A stretch of DNA of 64,000 bases from Capitulum mitella (lineage: Eukaryota > Arthropoda > Thecostraca > Pollicipedomorpha > Pollicipedidae): the NCBI GenBank assembly GCA_030062745.1, contig CP099839.1, positions 10,932,802-10,996,801 on the forward strand. The letters are read 5' to 3'. Numbering within the stretch: position 1 is the first letter of the stretch; each line of letters opens with the position of its first letter. The notes under the pieces are model-generated. The model did not search any database. It was not told where the DNA came from and saw only the letters and a program-made list of their open reading frames with translations. The position numbers and the translations under genes are program-made. Below, piece after piece: positions 62,692 through 64,000 of the stretch.

Positions 62692-64000
62692 GTAAGCCCG
62701 CGACGCGCGCGCCGCTGTCGGCCGCACGGAGCCCGGTGGTGGAGCACCCGCCCGCGGGACCGGACTAACCAGCACGCCCGGACTAACACGTGCCTGCTGT
62801 ACAGCGCACTGACCACTGAGTCCCTGGGCGGCGAGCCCCAACAGCGTCGGCGTCCGAGCCGCGGCCGGCTGCGTGATATCATTCCTGCCTGCGCCGTCTC
62901 CGGTCGTAGCCGGGTACGAAACATGGCCGGCCGGCGCGGCCGCCTCGCGAGCACCGCCCTCTCGCCGCGCTGACCTGTCAGCACTCCCAGCGCTCAGACC
63001 GCGGGATGGGCTGGTTATTGCCCGAAATTTCTTATCCGTGCAATCCGCCAGACGGGCACGGAGAACGGGACACGCGACGGGTTCGTGAGGGGCGGGCTGC
63101 GGCGGGCACGTGGGAGGAGGAGCCGAGGCCAGGCGGCCGCGCCCGGCGCCGCCTCGGTGGTCCAGCTGGCTCGTGTATCATGTCCGGAACGCAGCCGCCG
63201 CGTGCACTGTTTACCTTCCGTGTCGGACGCGGCGCCGCCGTGCGACCGCTGCCGCCAAAAATACCCGACACGGGGACCTCGGCAGAGAGCAGAGAGCAGA
63301 GAGCGGGACCGGGGCGAGGCCGGGACCATTGGCTTCCGTGCCGGCAGGAACCGGGCGCCCGCCCTGTCCTTCCGCCGAGCCTTCTTCGGCGCGCCGTTCC
63401 CAGGATTCGTGACCGCCTTCCGCCGCACCCGCCGCGTTCTCGCACTGTCGGCGTTCGCGGCGCACTCTCGGCGGTCGCGGCGCGGTAGCGGCACCGGCCG
63501 GCGGCGGCGCCTTTGATGCAGCCGGCGCGGCCGCTCGCCGCCAATGATCCCCACTTAGGCCCGGGCCGAGGGGCGATCGCGTGCGCCGCCTCTGAGGCCG
63601 CAATCCGGACAGCTTCTCGCCGCTGGCCCGCCCCGCCCCGTCGGCGCACTCCCACGTGCGTGAACCGGGCCAGCAGGGGGCTGCTGACCGCCGACCTGGG
63701 GAGCCCGAGCGACTCCTGGGGGCGGCCGACGCTCCGCACCCCGCGCAGAATGCGCCGGCCCCGCCCAGTCATTTCAGCCAGCGCGGGCGCCGGGCGCACC
63801 GTGTAATTATCGGCGGTTGTCGCCCGTGGGCCGCCGCCAGGGTCGGTAACTAATGAGTCGACAGATGACGGCCTCTTGATGGATCGCGCCGGACCTTTAA
63901 CAACTCGCAGAAAGGTTTCTCTCTGCCGCGGTGTTCGGGGTGATCAGGTTTCGCCGGTTTAACGGCAGGGAGGGCACGGTGGGACGGGTCGCGGACGTGC
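62692..64000 (+). other. Start of intron 2 of the GATA gene, GC-rich, runs off the window
   Basis: Begins with a strong donor (GTAAGC). No zinc-finger coding sequence (CVNCGA... / CNACGL...) is present in any frame up to 64000, so the finger exons lie further right. The sequence is extremely CpG-rich, which leaves all six frames open over long stretches; those frames have no recognisable domains. An ATTATC motif lies near 63806. Confidence 0.8.

Noticed and set aside
61734-62984. 416-codon minus-strand open frame
   Set aside because: It is the antisense shadow of GATA exon 2 in extremely GC-rich DNA. The peptide is Arg/Gly/Ala low complexity with no domain.
62692-64000. GATA zinc-finger exon in the right edge
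   Set aside because: No CxNC..C..C finger sequence in any frame; the fingers must be further downstream.

Overview
The window is animal nuclear DNA. It has exon-intron structure with GT..AG splice sites, long introns, abundant (TA)n/(CT)n/(AG)n microsatellites, non-LTR retrotransposon relics and hAT-type miniature transposons, and no operons or bacterial signals. The only protein-coding gene I can support is on the + strand near the right end: the first two coding exons of a GATA-family zinc-finger transcription factor of the GATA1/2/3 (Drosophila grain) class. Exon 1 is 54647-54896 and exon 2 is 62116-62691, with compatible phases across a 7.2-kb intron. The reading frame leaves the window exactly where the zinc-finger exons should begin, so the DNA-binding part of the gene lies beyond 64000. 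The species is not identifiable from this. The very GC-rich exons, alanine-rich protein and repeat spectrum suggest an invertebrate bilaterian (a crustacean or other arthropod is a guess, not a finding).

Layout. Positions 1 to about 54.1 kb are a gene desert upstream of the GATA gene. It is a mosaic of compositionally neutral DNA with about a dozen short, very CpG-rich blocks (near 9.5, 11.5-12.6, 15.4-15.9, 17.0-17.5, 18.8-19.3, 21.0-21.6, 22.2-22.9, 26.5-27.1, 28.4-28.8, 30.3-30.7, 42.0-42.8 and 44.9-45.3 kb). None has a convincing reading frame. They look like the regulatory archipelago of a developmental gene. The most striking block, at 42.4-42.7 kb, carries six GATAA motifs plus one GATA within 220 bp, three CCAAT-type motifs, a TATA-like element and a good splice donor. 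It is a candidate self-regulated alternative promoter with a noncoding first exon, or an enhancer.

Repeats. A frameshifted CR1/L2-like LINE reverse transcriptase lies at about 4.64-6.17 kb (minus strand), and a LINE C-terminal fragment lies in intron 1. Six short hAT-like nonautonomous elements share a GTAGCCA/GCAGCCA-type terminal inverted repeat; five have 8-bp target duplications that are perfect or 7/8 identical. A roughly 1.5-kb sequence of unknown type occurs twice (32.8 and 51.6 kb). A putative element inserted in a TA tract lies at 24.8-25.3 kb, and a 30-bp inverted repeat around an (AT)19 loop lies at 26.3 kb. GC-rich minisatellites of about 29-32 bp period occur at 3.6, 7.9, 28.8 and 61.7 kb.

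Intron 1 (54.9-62.1 kb) begins with a GGCCC pentanucleotide array and contains a LINE fragment, a hAT miniature element, a TGTCC-rich minisatellite and CpG-rich blocks with clustered GATA motifs. The sequence from 62692 to the right edge is GC-rich intron 2.
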